This document shows positions 23,990-35,719 of a stretch of 64,000 nt of DNA, piece after piece. How positions within the stretch are numbered: the stretch's first letter is position 1; each line of letters begins with the position of its first letter. Source of the DNA: Nautilus pompilius (Eukaryota; Mollusca; Cephalopoda; Nautilida; Nautilidae); contig JACATO010001179.1 in NCBI GenBank assembly GCA_018389105.1, positions 1 through 64,000 of the forward strand. The letters run 5' to 3'. Below the pieces are notes generated by a model that saw only the letters and a program-made list of their open reading frames with translations, searched no databases and was not told the DNA's origin. Position numbers and translations under genes: made by a program.

Positions 23990-26900
23990 TGCAAGAGTTA
24001 AAAAAGGAAACAATTCCATTCGCATCCATTAATTCTTGAGAATGAAGATTAATCGTTATCAATTCTTTCTTAGTAAAATAGTTAGCTATTTTGTGGTCTT
24101 TTTAATGCACTCTTTATGCGGATATTTTATTTTTATTACTATAATTTTAAAAAATAGTAAATAAAATGGATTAAAATGCTTTATTACTGGCATGTTTTGA
24201 AAAGCCCTGCCGGTTGTGAATACGAGTTTAAAAAGTAGTCTTAAATGCCATGATACTGTCGTCTTCTCAGAAGGAATAATTTCGTATTGAGTAGAAATTT
24301 GATTTTTTTACACTAAATATTCCTGTTTATTAATTTCCAGCGATGATGAGAAATCGATTTCCATTACATTTCTTTTGCTGCTTTTTAAATTTTTTTTAAA
24401 AAAAAATTAAAATAATAAAAACAAAACGAAAATGAGTTTCTTGGAAGAAGCAACTTTATATTGAAATTGTAAAATTAATTTCTCACGACGCTTACTTTCC
24501 CCATCTATTTAGCTGAAGGAAGAAACCCCGGACATTATACTTGACTGCAGCATTAATATAACAAATTTAGAAGAGGTAGATAGTAGTTATGAACGTTTAG
24601 AACAAAATTACTAGAATACGAAGTCTGCGATAATAATTCTTAAATTATTGATTAGTAGCACTGTCATCCATCCAGTCTTGCAATAATCTTTTATGGAACT
24701 TTTTTTAAGGAAAACTAAATATAATATCGTCTCTAATATAAACTTCATCTCTGAGGGAATTGCCGTGATAATGATGTATACATTTAATGGTGCATAGCAG
24801 ACTGTTCTCCGATTATTAGATTAATAACACAAAGGTAAACTTTCAGTAAAATTGGCGGTGTCAGTTGTATAATTCAGCTGTCAACTACTCTTAATGGGCT
24901 TCTGGTATTTCCCTGGCTTGCGCTATCCTCCAGCGGGGGTTGGCGGGTCCCACTGAAATAGAGTCGGAATTTTAAAAGGAAAAAGTATGGAGAGTAGCGC
25001 CATGAAATCGAGGTAAAAGGATAGAAAGCTTTTGCCGGTATAAGCTGGTGCGAAAATACAGAATCCCCCCCCTTTATTTTTGTCTTTGGAAGTGCATGAA
25101 ATAAGCATTCGAGGTTGCGTCATAATGGACAAACCTTCCTCAAAACTGAACCAAAAGCTACGGCGAGCATTTCGGAAGCTCAGGTATATAACTGGTCTAC
25201 GTCTTTGACCCTTGTGACGTCAGTCATTTTCGAAAACAAGAGAAATCAAAAAAGGATGCGAAACTTCGTCATTACTGGACGGTTGTTCACGATAACTAAT
25301 GAAGGGTCGGCACATTCTGCTGTCTGGCGATAATTTCGAGTATCGCTCCAAGATTGAGAATTTCTAGAAACAGTTAAAGAATTTATTCGAGCTTTTGCTA
25401 GCCGCCTTGCCATGGCCGGGGGGGGTGGGGTGTGGGAATATCTTTGTCGACTTGACGAGGATGTGGAACTATTGGTGGTGCTTGGCCGGCTCTCAGAAGA
25501 CCCGGGATCCTTTCGAGAATCCAAATCCAGACCGTAACGAAAAGTAATTGCTGTAGTTTTCGCCTCGCCCGAGACTCGTGTTGATACTCCACGGGATTAG
25601 TTCTCTAACCGGCAGATCTGTTCTTAACTGAGGCGGGTGATCTCCTTCACTTCAGCCGCCAATTCAGAGCACATCGACGCGTAAACCAAAAGAAAGGAAC
25701 ACTACAAGACGGAACGGCGAGCGGTCTTGACCAGAAATCGTGCGGGAATCGTAAGCTATTGATTCCTTCATCGTGGAAGCTGAGAACGCGAAAATGTTTC
25801 CTTTAGCCCGTCACGTAATGCCATTTCCGTGGTCACCGAGCCGTACCGCGTGTTGTTCTGAAGTAGCTGTGTGTGGATCTGTAAGCAGTCTCCTTCTGAG
25901 GCCCGTAATAACGGATTCCGCGAGAGGTCTTTGGAGAGCGCGCGGCGCAACCAGTTTTTCTATTTATTACTCTTGACTGAAACACCCATTCGCTTGTTTC
26001 ACGATCGGCACCTCCCCAGTCTGGCATCTCCAGGCGGTTATCAGGTTAGCATAATTAGTGCCTTCCCGAAATAAGCAGGGTTACCTTTGCCTTGGCTCTC
26101 GGCCTTTTTTTACAATTATTTTTCATCTTGAAACAGAACCCTAATGTTCCATTTGAGATTTTTTGCACGAACTGCTAAAAGTTTATAGCTCAACCACAGC
26201 CAACAGTTCAGTTAGTAATGCAAGCCACCGAGGTGAGTAATCTGATGTGCAACAGGGCGACTATTAACGAAAAAACCCATCGTGGAACTTTAAAGTGCGC
26301 AAGTAAATAAGTGTTTTAAAGGTTTCGCACACGAGTGAGATGCGATATTCGTTCGAATATGGCTTTACCCATTCCCTCCGGGCTTTCGCATGGCGTGAAT
26401 GATCTCTTCTAGTATGTCATTTCAAGTGTCTTCTAATGCCATAGACCTTTTTCCAATGGCATTAACCCTATCACGAACCTATTCAATTCGCGTGCTTCTA
26501 CCCTCGTGTCTGGGCTCGGGCTGTCGTATTTTACTGCAAATGCGAACAAACGAACACTCTGGGCGAAATTCTTCAGTCATTGTCTTGAAAAAAAAAAAAC
26601 AATGCCTGTCTCTCAACTCCGGTGCCACGTTTATTACGAATCCTGACTAAATTCTAAATTCCATTTCTGCATTAAAAAAACGTCAAATATTACGCAGACC
26701 TGCATCCTTTTGCTGAACTCTCGGAGTTACCTCCCCCTGACTATGCGACATCTTCCTCCGGAGTTCCTGCGTGCGAACCGTCTTCCTTTGCTTCCAGCAG
26801 CTTCACTTCATCTGTTTTTCCAGATTTTGCGCATCTGCTGCTTTGCCCATATATCTGTGTGTGTAGGTTATATGGTGATGTTATCGTTTTTTTTTTTAGA

Positions 26901-27410
26901 TGTTTGGTTCTTCTATATTCATGTTGTTTCGTGTAACGTTGTAAACTGCAGTATAGAGCCCGTGGTTTACTGTACCATTCAGCGAAGCTGTAGTTTAAAT
27001 ACAAAAAAAAAAAAAAAAACAGTAATAAACGTAGCATTAACACTAAAGGATATTGCAGAGTTACTGTAATTCTTGTCTACAGCGCGCTCGTGTAAGCAGA
27101 GTTTACGCTGTACGGCGAGTAGTTGTGGATTGTTCGCGAGAATGAGTTTGCGCCAAAATCCGGAGGCCGACAAGACAAGAATTCGGTAGACAGGACTGAC
27201 AGAGAAACTAACGGGGGTTGGCTGAATGAAACGCTGCTTACACCGACAGTTGAGCTAGGTGTCTGTAAAAACCTCGTGAAGACATCTCCAAGAAAACCAC
27301 ACGAGCACTTAGCATACAGTCATACAGTTAAGAATGGAAGCTGATTTTCCCAGAGTAATAATTGCACGAGAGGCCGGTTCTGCGACCCCACATCTGTGTT
27401 ATAGAGATGG
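23990..27410. other. Gene-free stretch
   Basis: AT-rich to 24.9 kb; GC-richer at 24.9-26.1 kb with short open frames on both strands and no family likeness (one minus-strand Ser-rich frame at 25.25-25.52 kb is low-complexity). A single TGACGTCA lies at 25215-25222. A-runs occur at about 26588 and 27003. Confidence 0.5.
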
Positions 27411-27416
27411 AGGATA

Positions 27417-27423
27417 CAGAGAG

Positions 27424-27471
<48 letters not shown>

Positions 27472-27625
27472 AGAGAGAGGAGAGGGAGAGAGAGAGGGAG
27501 GAAGATATAGGAAGAGAGAAGAAGAGAGAGAGAGAGAGAGAGATCTAGAGCGCGAGAAGCGAGCGATAGAAGAGAGAGAGAGAGATCTGAGGAGAGAGAG
27601 AGCGAGGGAGTGATATAGAGAGGAG
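27417..27625. repeat. (GA)n tract, irregular
   Basis: GA repeat with AAG and GGAG interruptions that becomes irregular toward its right end (GCGCGAGAAGCG). No TGACGTCA cores, unlike the neighbouring arrays. Confidence 0.93.
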
Positions 27626-27629
27626 CGAC

Positions 27630-29150
27630 TCTGACTCTCTTCTATCTAGATCGTATCTTTGAGTATCAGAGAATAATAAAGAAACGTAGAGTTTATCACG
27701 AAAATATAATTTAAAGCAATTTTTAAAATTGATAAATATTAAAGCATTCAACATAAATTTAATTTCTTCAACTTGTTTATTCGATGACCAACCTGTTAAA
27801 GATACGTTTTATTTTTTATTACTTTTGCAAAGTGTTAATTTTAATAACCAATTTATGAGCAGCTCGAATGCCCCGAATCACTCATGAAATCGCTTCTTAT
27901 ACCACAGGTGTACATATTAACAAACTTTATGGCTCTTTAGCTTCACTGAATTCCAGAACCAGTGACACGTCAACGTTGACACGCGGCTGCTGTTTGAACT
28001 AATATGGATATGTTCTTCGATGAAGGGTTTTCTCAGTACCACTCACTGGTCCTCAACTCTTTTTTTTAAAATTAAAAGTCTGTTTCAAGATATATTTCCA
28101 CGATTTTCTCTTGCTGGAACCAGTACCAAGGTTTTTCAGTGGCTGAATGTATTTCAGTATCAGTTTGGAATGCGCTATGGGGTTGGAGCAAAATGGAAAA
28201 CTGTCTTTTCTGATGCATTCTTCAGTCACAGTTAAAATAACGGTGCTGATGTCCTGTTTTCCGTGAAGCTGCATTCACTGATCTTGGCACGAATTGACAG
28301 AGAGTCTTATTGCATCTTCATATGAATCTCATTTTCAATGAAACCTTTCTCCCTCACGGGCTAAGAAAGTCTGCTCAAATCTTCATTAAAGTCAGTGTCA
28401 CTTCAACCAGATTCTGCGGTCTAATGGTTTTTCCAAAGATGCAAGTGAAGTGGTCAGAACCGTGTCTTTCGTGTTAATTAAATGTTCTTTCAGAGCAGGT
28501 TCTCTATCTGATTATTCTCTCTCTAGGATATAATTATTTACGGTTCAGGAACTTTATATTGAAACTCCGGGCTTTCTATAATCGGAAGAGTTTCATTTTC
28601 AGTTTTTTAAATAATACTGTTTCCACCTTTCTTTATCAACCCATTCTTCTCCTCTCTCACGCAAAGAGTTTGCAAACTGTTTCCTGTGTCCGGCCACCTA
28701 CGTGGAAGACGAGCTCATCCGGTCGTCCACGAGAGGTTCGAGGTCTGGTGGAGAGAGAATTCCGCCCTGTTAAATCACGTGGCTGTAAATACTAACCGTA
28801 AATTTGTTTTGAACAGCGTTACGATACCGGAAACATCTTGTTGGGATTTCAAACTTCAAATTAAACAATCTTTATCTGCAATGCAATTCAACTCTCTTTT
28901 AAATGAGAACAGAACTTCCACGTCTCTCTCCATCTTTATTTAATTTGCATATTTAAAAATGTTCCTTCCCCGGGCTCTTATTTCCGCTTCCCTTGCGGTC
29001 CTTTTCCCTGTAATCGGGGGTGGTGGTGGTGGGGTGGTTCGTTTCAGTTGATAATGGACTACGGTTAGTCTCAAATATATATCTAATCCTTTTTTTTAAA
29101 TAAGTTTACCACCATTTTGGCTTTTCTGTTATTGCTAAAATTTATATTTT
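27630..29150. other. Gene-free stretch with one weak exon candidate
   Basis: At 28.63-28.74 kb a long pyrimidine tract ends ACGCAAAG, followed by a short balanced frame containing NCFLCPATYVEDELIRSS before a weak donor. No family recognised. The rest is AT-rich. Confidence 0.35.
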
Positions 29151-29153
29151 CTA

Positions 29154-29718
29154 ATTCTCTCTCTGTACTGACGTCATATCTCTATACTGACGTCACCTCT
29201 AACTCTACTGACGTCATCTCTCTATGTACTGACGTCATATCTCTATACTGACGTCACCTCTCACTCTACTGGCGTCATTTCTATCGCTCTTTACCGACGT
29301 CATATATCTATACTGACGTTACCTCTTACTCTACTGACGTCATCTCTCTATGTACTGACGTCATATCTCTATACTGACGTCACCTCTCACTCTACTGGCG
29401 TCATTTCTATCGCTCTTTACCGACGTCATATATCTATACTGACGTCACCTCTTACTCTACTGACGTCATCTCACTCTGTACTGACGTCATATCTTTATAC
29501 TGACGTCACCGCACACTCAACTAACTTCATCTCTCTAACTCTGTACTGACGTCATATATCTATACTGACGTCACCTCTCACTCTACTGGCGTCATTTATA
29601 TCGCTCTGTACTGATGTCATATATCTATACTGACGTCACCTCTTACTCTGCTGACTTCATCTCCCTCTCTGTACTGACGTTATATCCCTATACTGACGTC
29701 ATCTCTCTCTCTCTCCTC
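29154..29718 (-). repeat. GA/TGACGTCA minisatellite array 4 with a 126-bp higher-order unit
   Basis: Same monomer as arrays 1-3 but on the opposite strand (plus strand reads CTCT..TACTGACGTCA). About 17 perfect TGACGTCA octamers by eye, plus variants GGCGTCA, CGACGTCA, TGACGTTA, TGATGTCA and TGACTTCA at fixed places. A five-monomer unit (cores about 25 bp apart) repeats with exact 126-bp spacing at 29209, 29335 and 29461. GA runs between cores are short here, so the cores are more densely packed than in array 1. Confidence 0.96.
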
Positions 29719-29719
29719 C

Positions 29720-30400
29720 CCATGCATGCATACAGTATATTGTTGATTATGCGAACAACGACAAAAATGGGAATGGGTATATAGCTTCTGTATTACAGGA
29801 CTGTCTCATTGTATGAAACTGACTTGTATCAGACTACAGCTGTGACTGGCTCTCATCCAAACAATTAATTAATGCCACATCATTATAATGCTGATGAATA
29901 TACAGCAGGTGATATTATTTTCAGCATTAGTGTGGGCAGTGCACTCAGGCAATAAATGAAGAAATACAATATAGAAAGCCTAAAGACTTGGCTGCTGAAT
30001 GCCGCTCCATGTAACAGATTTCAATAAAGCGGGTTTTATTAATGGGATCTATACGGAAAACTCTGAAGCGGCTACAAAAGCAGTTGAGGAAGAAAGCCCA
30101 AACTCTCCAAACGCGATGTTAAGTATTCATCAGAGTTCTAGCCAACAAACCTTGCTACTAACTACGGTATTAATCGGAATCGGAGCCCTGGAACATTAAA
30201 AAAGAAATTGGAACAATGTCTTATCAGTGAACGTGCAGCTGCTTGAAAACCGTTGCTGAGGAGAAGAGGTTAAGAAAGCAAAAGGCTGAGAGAAGCATTA
30301 TCAGTGAAAAGGTAAACAAAAGTATAAGACTGATCGTGCCTTCACAGATTAATCCAAGTTTTGAATTGTCAGGCAACAATCAACGACAGTCTCCTGATGG
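29720..30400. other. Stretch with short open frames, unidentified
   Basis: Plus-strand frames at 29999-30199 (66 codons) and 30243-30400 are fairly balanced in composition, but I recognise no domain. A CTTCACAG acceptor-like site lies at about 30348. Confidence 0.3.
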
Positions 30401-30402
<2 letters not shown>

Positions 30403-30456
<54 letters not shown>

Positions 30457-30479
30457 AGAGAGAAGAGAGAGAGAGAGAT
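30403..30479. repeat. (GA)n microsatellite
   Basis: Pure GA repeat with two GAA breaks, 22 bp from the candidate donor of the minus-strand exon at 30501-30716; it would be intronic. Confidence 0.95.
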
Positions 30480-30500
30480 CCGTTAATGCACAACGTACAC

Positions 30501-30716
30501 CTCAGGGCACCTGCTGCGTCGGCGGCGTCGGTGATCTGCGGAAAATTAATGGAGCCCTGACCGACCACCAGTTCGCACAGATCCAGATCCATCTGGTCAT
30601 TCGCCAGGAACACGACGATATTGGCCAAGGGCTCTTTCGCCAGGAGGACAGTTATCCAAGCATCAAATGTAGGGAGCGATGTTTGAGAGATAAAGAGGCC
30701 AACTGGATACCGACCA
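30501..30716 (-). CDS. Candidate internal exon, unidentified protein
   Basis: On the minus strand, a 216-nt segment is bounded by an acceptor-like GCCACCTCAG| (just above 30716) and a donor-like CTGAG|GTGTAC (just below 30501). Its single open frame starts and ends in the same phase, so the exon is symmetric and codes 72 residues. It reads GRYPVGLFISQ, then LPTFDAWITVLLAKEPLANI, VVFLANDQMDLDLCELVVG and INFPQITDAADAAGALR. The composition (alternating hydrophobic strands and helices) and GC-rich third positions set it apart from the AT-rich flanks. The frame stays open upstream to about 30790 and downstream into the GA repeat. I do not recognise the family; an alpha/beta fold is an inference. 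Confidence 0.42.
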
Positions 30717-31085
30717 CTGAGGTGGCTGGGCCTGGCTTCCCAGCATTTTAGGGATCCGTATGATCCGACCACTTCAGTAGATCTTCACCATTAGAAATAC
30801 TTTTTTGTGGTTGAAATCGATATAGTGACGAGACCGGGAGAAATCAGCATGAAAAGGTACAGGAATCAATTGAATTACTTGTGAAAATATGAAATACTCG
30901 GTGTCTTCTTTTATGAAAAAGAAGCGGAATAATTACGTTCCACATAAAATTCTAAAGCCTGACCATTTTCAGTCATTTATCTCAATGGATTAAGAATAAG
31001 TAAGAACTGCGAATGTTAGTCCAGTATCAATCAAATGAGGCTGGTATATTTCAAAAGATACAAGTGCGCGCACGCGGACGCGCTC
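30717..31085. other. Flank of the candidate exon
   Basis: GC falls quickly beyond 30.79 kb into AT-rich sequence. Nothing recognised. Confidence 0.4.
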
Positions 31086-31207
31086 GTGTGTGTGTGTGTG
31101 TCCGTCTGTCCGTGTCGGTGTGTGTGTGTGTGTGTGTATTGTGTGTGTGTGTATATTCGTCTGTCCGTGTGTGTCTGTGTGTGTATGTCCGTGTGTGTGG
31201 TGTGTGT

Positions 31208-31248
<41 letters not shown>

Positions 31249-31294
31249 TTCGTCTGTCCGTGTGTGTCTGTGTGTGTCCCGTGTGTCCGTGTGT
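31086..31294. repeat. (GT)n tract with GTCC interruptions
   Basis: GT dinucleotide repeat broken by CGTCTGTCC and TATTC. Cys/Val open frames across it are artefacts. Alternating GT of this length can adopt Z-DNA. Confidence 0.95.
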
Positions 31295-31299
31295 TTTTT

Positions 31300-33000
31300 T
31301 TTAAAAACTGATCCCTGTTTTCAATTTGTATAAAAACATCATCAACGTTATCACGGTGTAGTTATCCTCTATTTTATCCGTTTTTATTTGTTTATTTACC
31401 AGTGATATGAAATATACACGAAAACAAGAAACTGGAAACCAAAGCTCGCTGTCAACTCCATTTAAAAATATGAAAATGCTTCCTGCAAATTGAAAGTTAT
31501 ACACCAGGTCGTTTCTCTCGAGACTAGCTAATAAGACCTACTAGCAGGTGGTAAGAAATCCCTGATTTTATGTCTAGTTTCTAATTTATAACGTATCATT
31601 AGCATAATATAGCCAGTTAAGCGTTGTTTTCAAATTCGCAGCCGATGTACTGGACATTCTTAATGTGGTTATTTCTTAAACTCTAAGCGTGCCTTTGACA
31701 ACACTGCCTTCTACAATTACACCTAAACAAACAAATCAGAATTATTTCGTGCGATGGAATAATTTTGGCCATCAGGTTATTTCCGCTTTCTATTAATTTC
31801 CATATATTAACAGCCTTCTACCAACCTGTTTATATCCGCGATTGTTAACGCGCTCCTGCCAGAACCTGGTGAGATTTTATTGTCAAAACGCTTTTGTAAA
31901 GTCCTGTTAGGTTTCTGTTCCTATGAATATATACACGGTTATTTCATCAATTCAAATAAAAACCCGTCCAAATTTACAATCCGACCTCATCGTTCTGTTA
32001 GTGTTGTATTTTTCCTTTTCAAACCCTAACCTCCAGACAGAACAATGACTGTGCGCGCGTACTGGCCACCAAAGATTATTTAAGATATTACAGCAAATCA
32101 AAAACAATATCGATCCACACCAACCATATGTTGTATTCTCCAATGCTGTCAGGGACACGGCGTTCTTCTTGTGGGTCCGTATTCTCGCCACGAGTGGCTA
32201 AGTTGGCAGGAAGTCAGTTATACGTCAAAAACAAACAGACCAACAGACTACTTGAGTATTAATAAATTCGTTTTCGCTGGGCCACGTACCAGGAATAGAA
32301 GGAAGAAAACAAAAAAAAAGTAATTTTGAGAGTGCTTTTAGCAAATAATACCTTCGTTACCTTTACTGCAGACTCGGATCTTTGCTTGGGTCCGAAATAA
32401 TGCGACCACTAGAGGACACAATCACCTGCTGCCCCCTCTTTTACTCTGATCGGAAGAGCTCGGCTCGACGACAGGTGTCTCAGAACTGATGCGCAGTCGT
32501 CGCGTTAGGTACTTCTTTTTAAAAAAAAAATAAATAAATGGTCTAATATACTCTGTGCGCTGTGCAAGAGTTAAATGTCGCGGCGCGAAGCGAGACTGGA
32601 GCGAGAGGTTGTTTTCTCTTTTTCTCTACAAAGCTTCACCAGCTCTCGTGTATTATGGGAACGTGCACTCTATCCACTGTTCCTCTTAGCGCCTAACGGT
32701 TTGTTTTGCCAAGTTAATTTTAAGTTTTATTTTTATTATATTTTTAAAACCACCGACAGAAACAAACAAAAAAAAAAAAGAAAAAAGAAGCGATAAATAT
32801 TTATTATTAACTCGCAGTGAATTTCCTCCGGCCATTGTATCAATCAGACTTTGATAAGCGTCGATGCTTTTCAGTTTCCATACATAATTATGGTGGGGGG
32901 AGGGGAGGGAACTCTGTGACACTGAGACTAATTTGCATGTTGTCTTTTATGCAGCCTCCTTTTGAGATAGAAAAAAATAAATAAATATTCGAAATTATTC
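31300..33000. other. Gene-free stretch
   Basis: AT-rich with no recognised gene. CCACTAGAGGAC at 32406-32417 resembles a CTCF core. A 73-codon plus-strand frame at 32575 ends in an A-rich run and resembles nothing known. Confidence 0.45.
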
Positions 33001-33250
33001 TATGCATGTTCCCGGAACACCCCCCCCCCCGTCGTTTCCGGAGAGACGAGATTGGGGCTACGGTGCAGTGTCGCGCGTTGGAAGTAAAACGAGGTCGGAA
33101 GGGGGGGTAAGCAAGAAGTATTGTTCGCGCAACACGGCGCGAGGAACAGCGCGCCCTCAGAAGGTCGCCGAGTCGGCTTCGTGGAAATCACGTGACGTTT
33201 CCGAGGGCCAACGGCGAGCAACACGACGCTGAAGCTTTTGGGCTAACAAA
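33000..33250 (+). promoter_or_regulatory. CpG-rich promoter-like segment with an E-box
   Basis: A sharp CpG-dense island in AT-rich DNA, starting with a C-run near 33019. It contains the strong E-box TCACGTGAC at 33188-33196, immediately followed by TGACGTTT, and CAAAATGG at the 33251 ATG, which resembles a YY1/initiator context. Palindromic E-boxes of this type bind USF/MITF/TFE proteins. No TATA box is evident. Promoter function is inferred from composition and motifs only. Confidence 0.35.
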
Positions 33251-33373
33251 ATGGATGCCGCGCTACTATTTCCAATCGGTTTGGATTCAGAGAGGGGAAT
33301 CCGTCGTGTGAGAAATGGAAGTGGCAACAAAAAAAAAAACACGTTTCCAGGGAGCTTGAAGCCGGAATTGTAA
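33251..33373 (+). CDS. Possible first exon or 40-codon ORF downstream of the CpG island
   Basis: The ATG follows AACAAA, an acceptable Kozak context, right at the 3' edge of the CpG island. The frame begins MDAALLFPIGLDSERGIRR and runs 40 codons to TAA, passing an A-run near 33329. A donor-like site CGT|GTGAGA lies at about 33309, so the coding part could be the 20-residue start of a spliced gene. No homologue recognised. Confidence 0.25.
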   Translation: MDAALLFPIGLDSERGIRRVRNGSGNKKKNTFPGSLKPEL

Positions 33374-33465
33374 ACTTATAAAAGTCTTTGTTCCCATTGA
33401 AGTCCCGCGGTTAACAGGCAGCGATGGATGTCGGATCCGTGCTCTGTTTCTGTGGCTGCAGATTA

Positions 33466-33477
33466 CCGCTAGAGGGC
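33466..33477 (+). promoter_or_regulatory. CTCF-like core
   Basis: CCGCTAGAGGGC matches the 12-bp CTCF core CCASYAGRKGGC at 11 of 12 positions. A similar core lies 1.06 kb upstream at 32406, so the CpG island sits between the two. Occupancy is unproven. Confidence 0.25.
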
Positions 33478-33934
33478 TAAACTGCCAGAAGTGGGGGAGG
33501 GGAGGTGGTGAAACAAGATGAACGAACTTCTCCCAGCATTACACGGGAGCAGTATCGGTTTGTCGTCTCTTTATGGTTATATCATACTTAAAGCTTTTTA
33601 GATCATGGTTTGTTTTCGGCTCCTTTACGAATCAATGCTCATCTTCCAGAATAAAATTCTTATTCGCTTTTGGGATCCTCGAACCCTAAAATAAAGAGAG
33701 AGACTTTTACGATGTTTGTGTGAGTAAGGCGCGTGGATTATTGATTTTTTTTTTTTAAATAAAAACCATATAATGCTTTTGTTAATTGAATAAAATCTTA
33801 AAAGCAAAATGCTGATTGAAAAAAATACGTTTTTCTTCTTTTTAGTAGCTCATACATGAAAACACAATTAGGGTAGAAAAAAATTAACTCACTTATCTCC
33901 CTGTATTTTACTGTTTGTATTTGACCACAGCGTG

Positions 33935-33937
<3 letters not shown>

Positions 33938-33979
<42 letters not shown>

Positions 33980-33987
33980 GAGCGAGA
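33938..33987. repeat. (GA)n microsatellite
   Basis: Short GA repeat with GC interruptions. Confidence 0.95.
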
Positions 33988-34504
33988 TATGTTTTGATAT
34001 AAGGTGCGAAAATTCTGTTTTTCCCCAGTCAGACGTTAAAAATGTGCTTTCAAAAACTTGAATAAGCTTAACCATCGCCAAACTCAAATTACGGTGGTTT
34101 AATCCGTCATTTTAATAACAATAAAAATATTTAGCCCGGAAGGGAAATAACTGACGGATTTTTTTCCTTTCTTTTTCGCGTCTGTATCTTTGTCTTCCAA
34201 CTTTCCCCTGAGACATCGATTTTTTTTTGCTTCAGCTCAAAATTTTTCATTCCATAACATTTCTCTTTTAAAATCTTTCTTCCTTCTTCTTCTTATTATC
34301 AAATTCCGTGCTCATTCTAAAGAACGTCAATGTGGAGTTTGCCGAAAGAAGAAGAAACTAAGCACGCTTGGGTACAGATTTAAGGAACAACAAACGGAAC
34401 ATCAAACAAAAACATGTGTTTATGAAAAGAATTTTTCGCTCGACGGAAAAACGTTCATCATTAAAAACGGCATTTGGGAAAATCTCCGGCTAATACCGTA
34501 AGCG

Positions 34505-34800
34505 ACGAGGGTGAGCTTCGATAACTACGCTTTCGCCGCCTGGCGGCTGGATGCGAGAAGACGGACGTCACGCGGAGGCGCGCCGGTCTCCGTGAAATAC
34601 GAGCTGCCGTCCATCGTGGGCCCCGTCCCGCTCCGTCCTCTGTGTGTTCGTATATCCGATGACCCGATCAGGTCTTATCACTCAAATCGGTTTTCGATGT
34701 GTGCTGAAAATTTCCGACCGCTTCACGCTTCCTCCCATGCCGACCGCTGCGCTGAATCGATCCGGCTTGTCCTTCGTCCGAGCCGAAACTCATAACGGTG
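34505..34800 (+). other. CpG-rich patch with a 94-codon open frame
   Basis: CpG-dense sequence. The longest plus frame (34511-34795) begins only at GTG, and a second plus frame overlaps it (34644-34853). No family likeness. Could be part of an exon or a second small CpG island. Confidence 0.22.
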
Positions 34801-34903
34801 TCCCGATCCGGAAGGTAAAAAGAAAAACTCATCATGTCACGCCAAAACAATGATTCCAAATATTCCAACGATTCTTCAAAACACAAGACAACAAAATATT
34901 ATA

Positions 34904-34904
<1 letters not shown>

Positions 34905-34947
<43 letters not shown>
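34905..34947. repeat. (TA)n microsatellite
   Basis: Pure TA repeat of about 21 units. Confidence 0.95.
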
Positions 34948-34949
<2 letters not shown>

Positions 34950-34950
<1 letters not shown>

Positions 34951-35719
34951 TACCAAAGAGGCAGTTGCCCAAAAGTATCTTGAAAAATATACATCAGGTT
35001 CCTCCCAGATTTATCTCCGATGAACTTGCTGTCTTGTGCAAGAAATATGTGATTATCTCTGGAGAGAAGAGATGCCACACGGCGCCATCTTTCGGTCACG
35101 TGCCATTAAGAATAATTGTAAATTTTGCTGAATTGCGCAGTATCCTGGTTGTGTTGAGTTTACCATCAGAAAGAAAGATGAGTAAACAGGTTTAATCTTA
35201 TCTTGGAATTCTAACTTATCTTCCGGAAGAAAAAAAAAGGGTGGAAAGTGTGGCTTTTACCCGTAGACGTTTCCAGAGGAATGCGGGGAGAAGAATCAAG
35301 GTAGCTATGGCCAGAGAGTTTATACACGGAGTGGCGAACGCCAGCTAAGCTGATGGACGATGGGATTGGATCGATCATCTCCTGCTAGGCCCACCATTTT
35401 GGGAGTTCTGTGAATAACGGACCGAAACCTCCTCGGTCGACAGCACGAGAAGTCCATCAGAAGAACCTTGACCGTATTCGAACGGCGTCGAAGCTTAAAT
35501 ACTCGCGTAATTTCTATCTCGCCAAATGGAAGACAAGTAAACCATCTTTGAACACACTAAGTGCTTGTTAAAAAGCCGATGATGCTTTCCCTTTGTCTTT
35601 TGTGCTGCATCCATGATCATTTTTTTTTTAAAACAAAAAGGTTTTATTACTTAAAAAATACTCAATCGCACAATGTTGCTCGATGACGCAGTTTACAGTT
35701 TAAAGGACAAAGGTTTTTT
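34950..35719. other. Gene-free stretch
   Basis: 35.3-35.5 kb is GC-richer with short frames, possibly an old retroelement piece, but no motif is convincing. Confidence 0.4.

Noticed and set aside
26710-27069. 119-codon plus-strand frame as a membrane protein
   Set aside because: It crosses poly-T and poly-A runs, has another open frame opposite, and its hydrophobic stretch comes from T-runs.
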